From Lachnoclostridium sp. UBA3320 (lineage in GTDB: Bacteria > Bacillota > Clostridia > Lachnospirales > Lachnospiraceae), in contig DESG01000172.1 of the NCBI GenBank assembly GCA_002361175.1, positions 1 through 5,995 on the forward strand: DNA of 5,995 bases, given 5' to 3'. The position numbers were made by a program, and so were the translations under genes. Shown here piece after piece: positions 5,932-5,995 of this stretch. How positions within the stretch are numbered: position 1 is the stretch's first letter; each line of letters begins with the position of its first letter. The notes under the pieces are model-generated. The model did no database searches and was not told the origin of the DNA. It saw only the letters and a program-made list of their open reading frames with translations.

Positions 5932-5995
5932 TTGCTATAAATGTTCAAATACAGCTTTTCTATGTCTACATATATTTTTTATTAAATATTATACT

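Overview
The window looks like chromosome from a low-GC Gram-positive anaerobe of the Clostridia, most likely a Lachnospiraceae relative (Roseburia/Agathobacter/Butyrivibrio type). This rests on the AT-rich codon use, strong GGAGG ribosome binding sites, frequent non-AUG starts, sigma-A-type promoters, and a MinD-superfamily ATPase of a kind known from that family. No RNA genes, insertion sequences or CRISPR arrays were seen.

Left part (1-1640, + strand): a short upstream region with a 9-bp hairpin (61-87) and a strong promoter (145-173) leads to a CNNM/CorC-type membrane transporter (DUF21, two CBS domains, CorC_HlyC domain). It starts at a TTG at 236 behind a good Shine-Dalgarno. A bidirectional hairpin terminator (1582-1631) separates it from genes converging from the right.

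Right part (1658-5713, - strand): three genes read leftward. The first (5713-4847) is a single-domain MinD/CpaE/TadZ-like ATPase whose P-loop lysine is replaced by valine. It has its own candidate promoter and a cluster of Spo0A-box-like sites upstream. After a 73-nt gap with its own promoter come two paralogues (4773-3526 and 3511-1658), 14 nt apart and probably co-transcribed. Each has an N-terminal all-helical domain resembling TerB, joined to a C-terminal right-handed parallel beta-helix. Neither has a signal peptide or membrane segment, so both are predicted to be cytoplasmic. The second protein carries an extra beta-helix module that looks like a duplication of the first.

How the right-hand genes work together is unknown. 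The most interesting reading is an uncharacterised intracellular unit of a MinD-like positioning ATPase plus two cytosolic helical/beta-helix proteins. The rightmost 282 nt hold regulatory DNA and a perfect 12-bp terminator hairpin, probably ending a gene that lies beyond the window.
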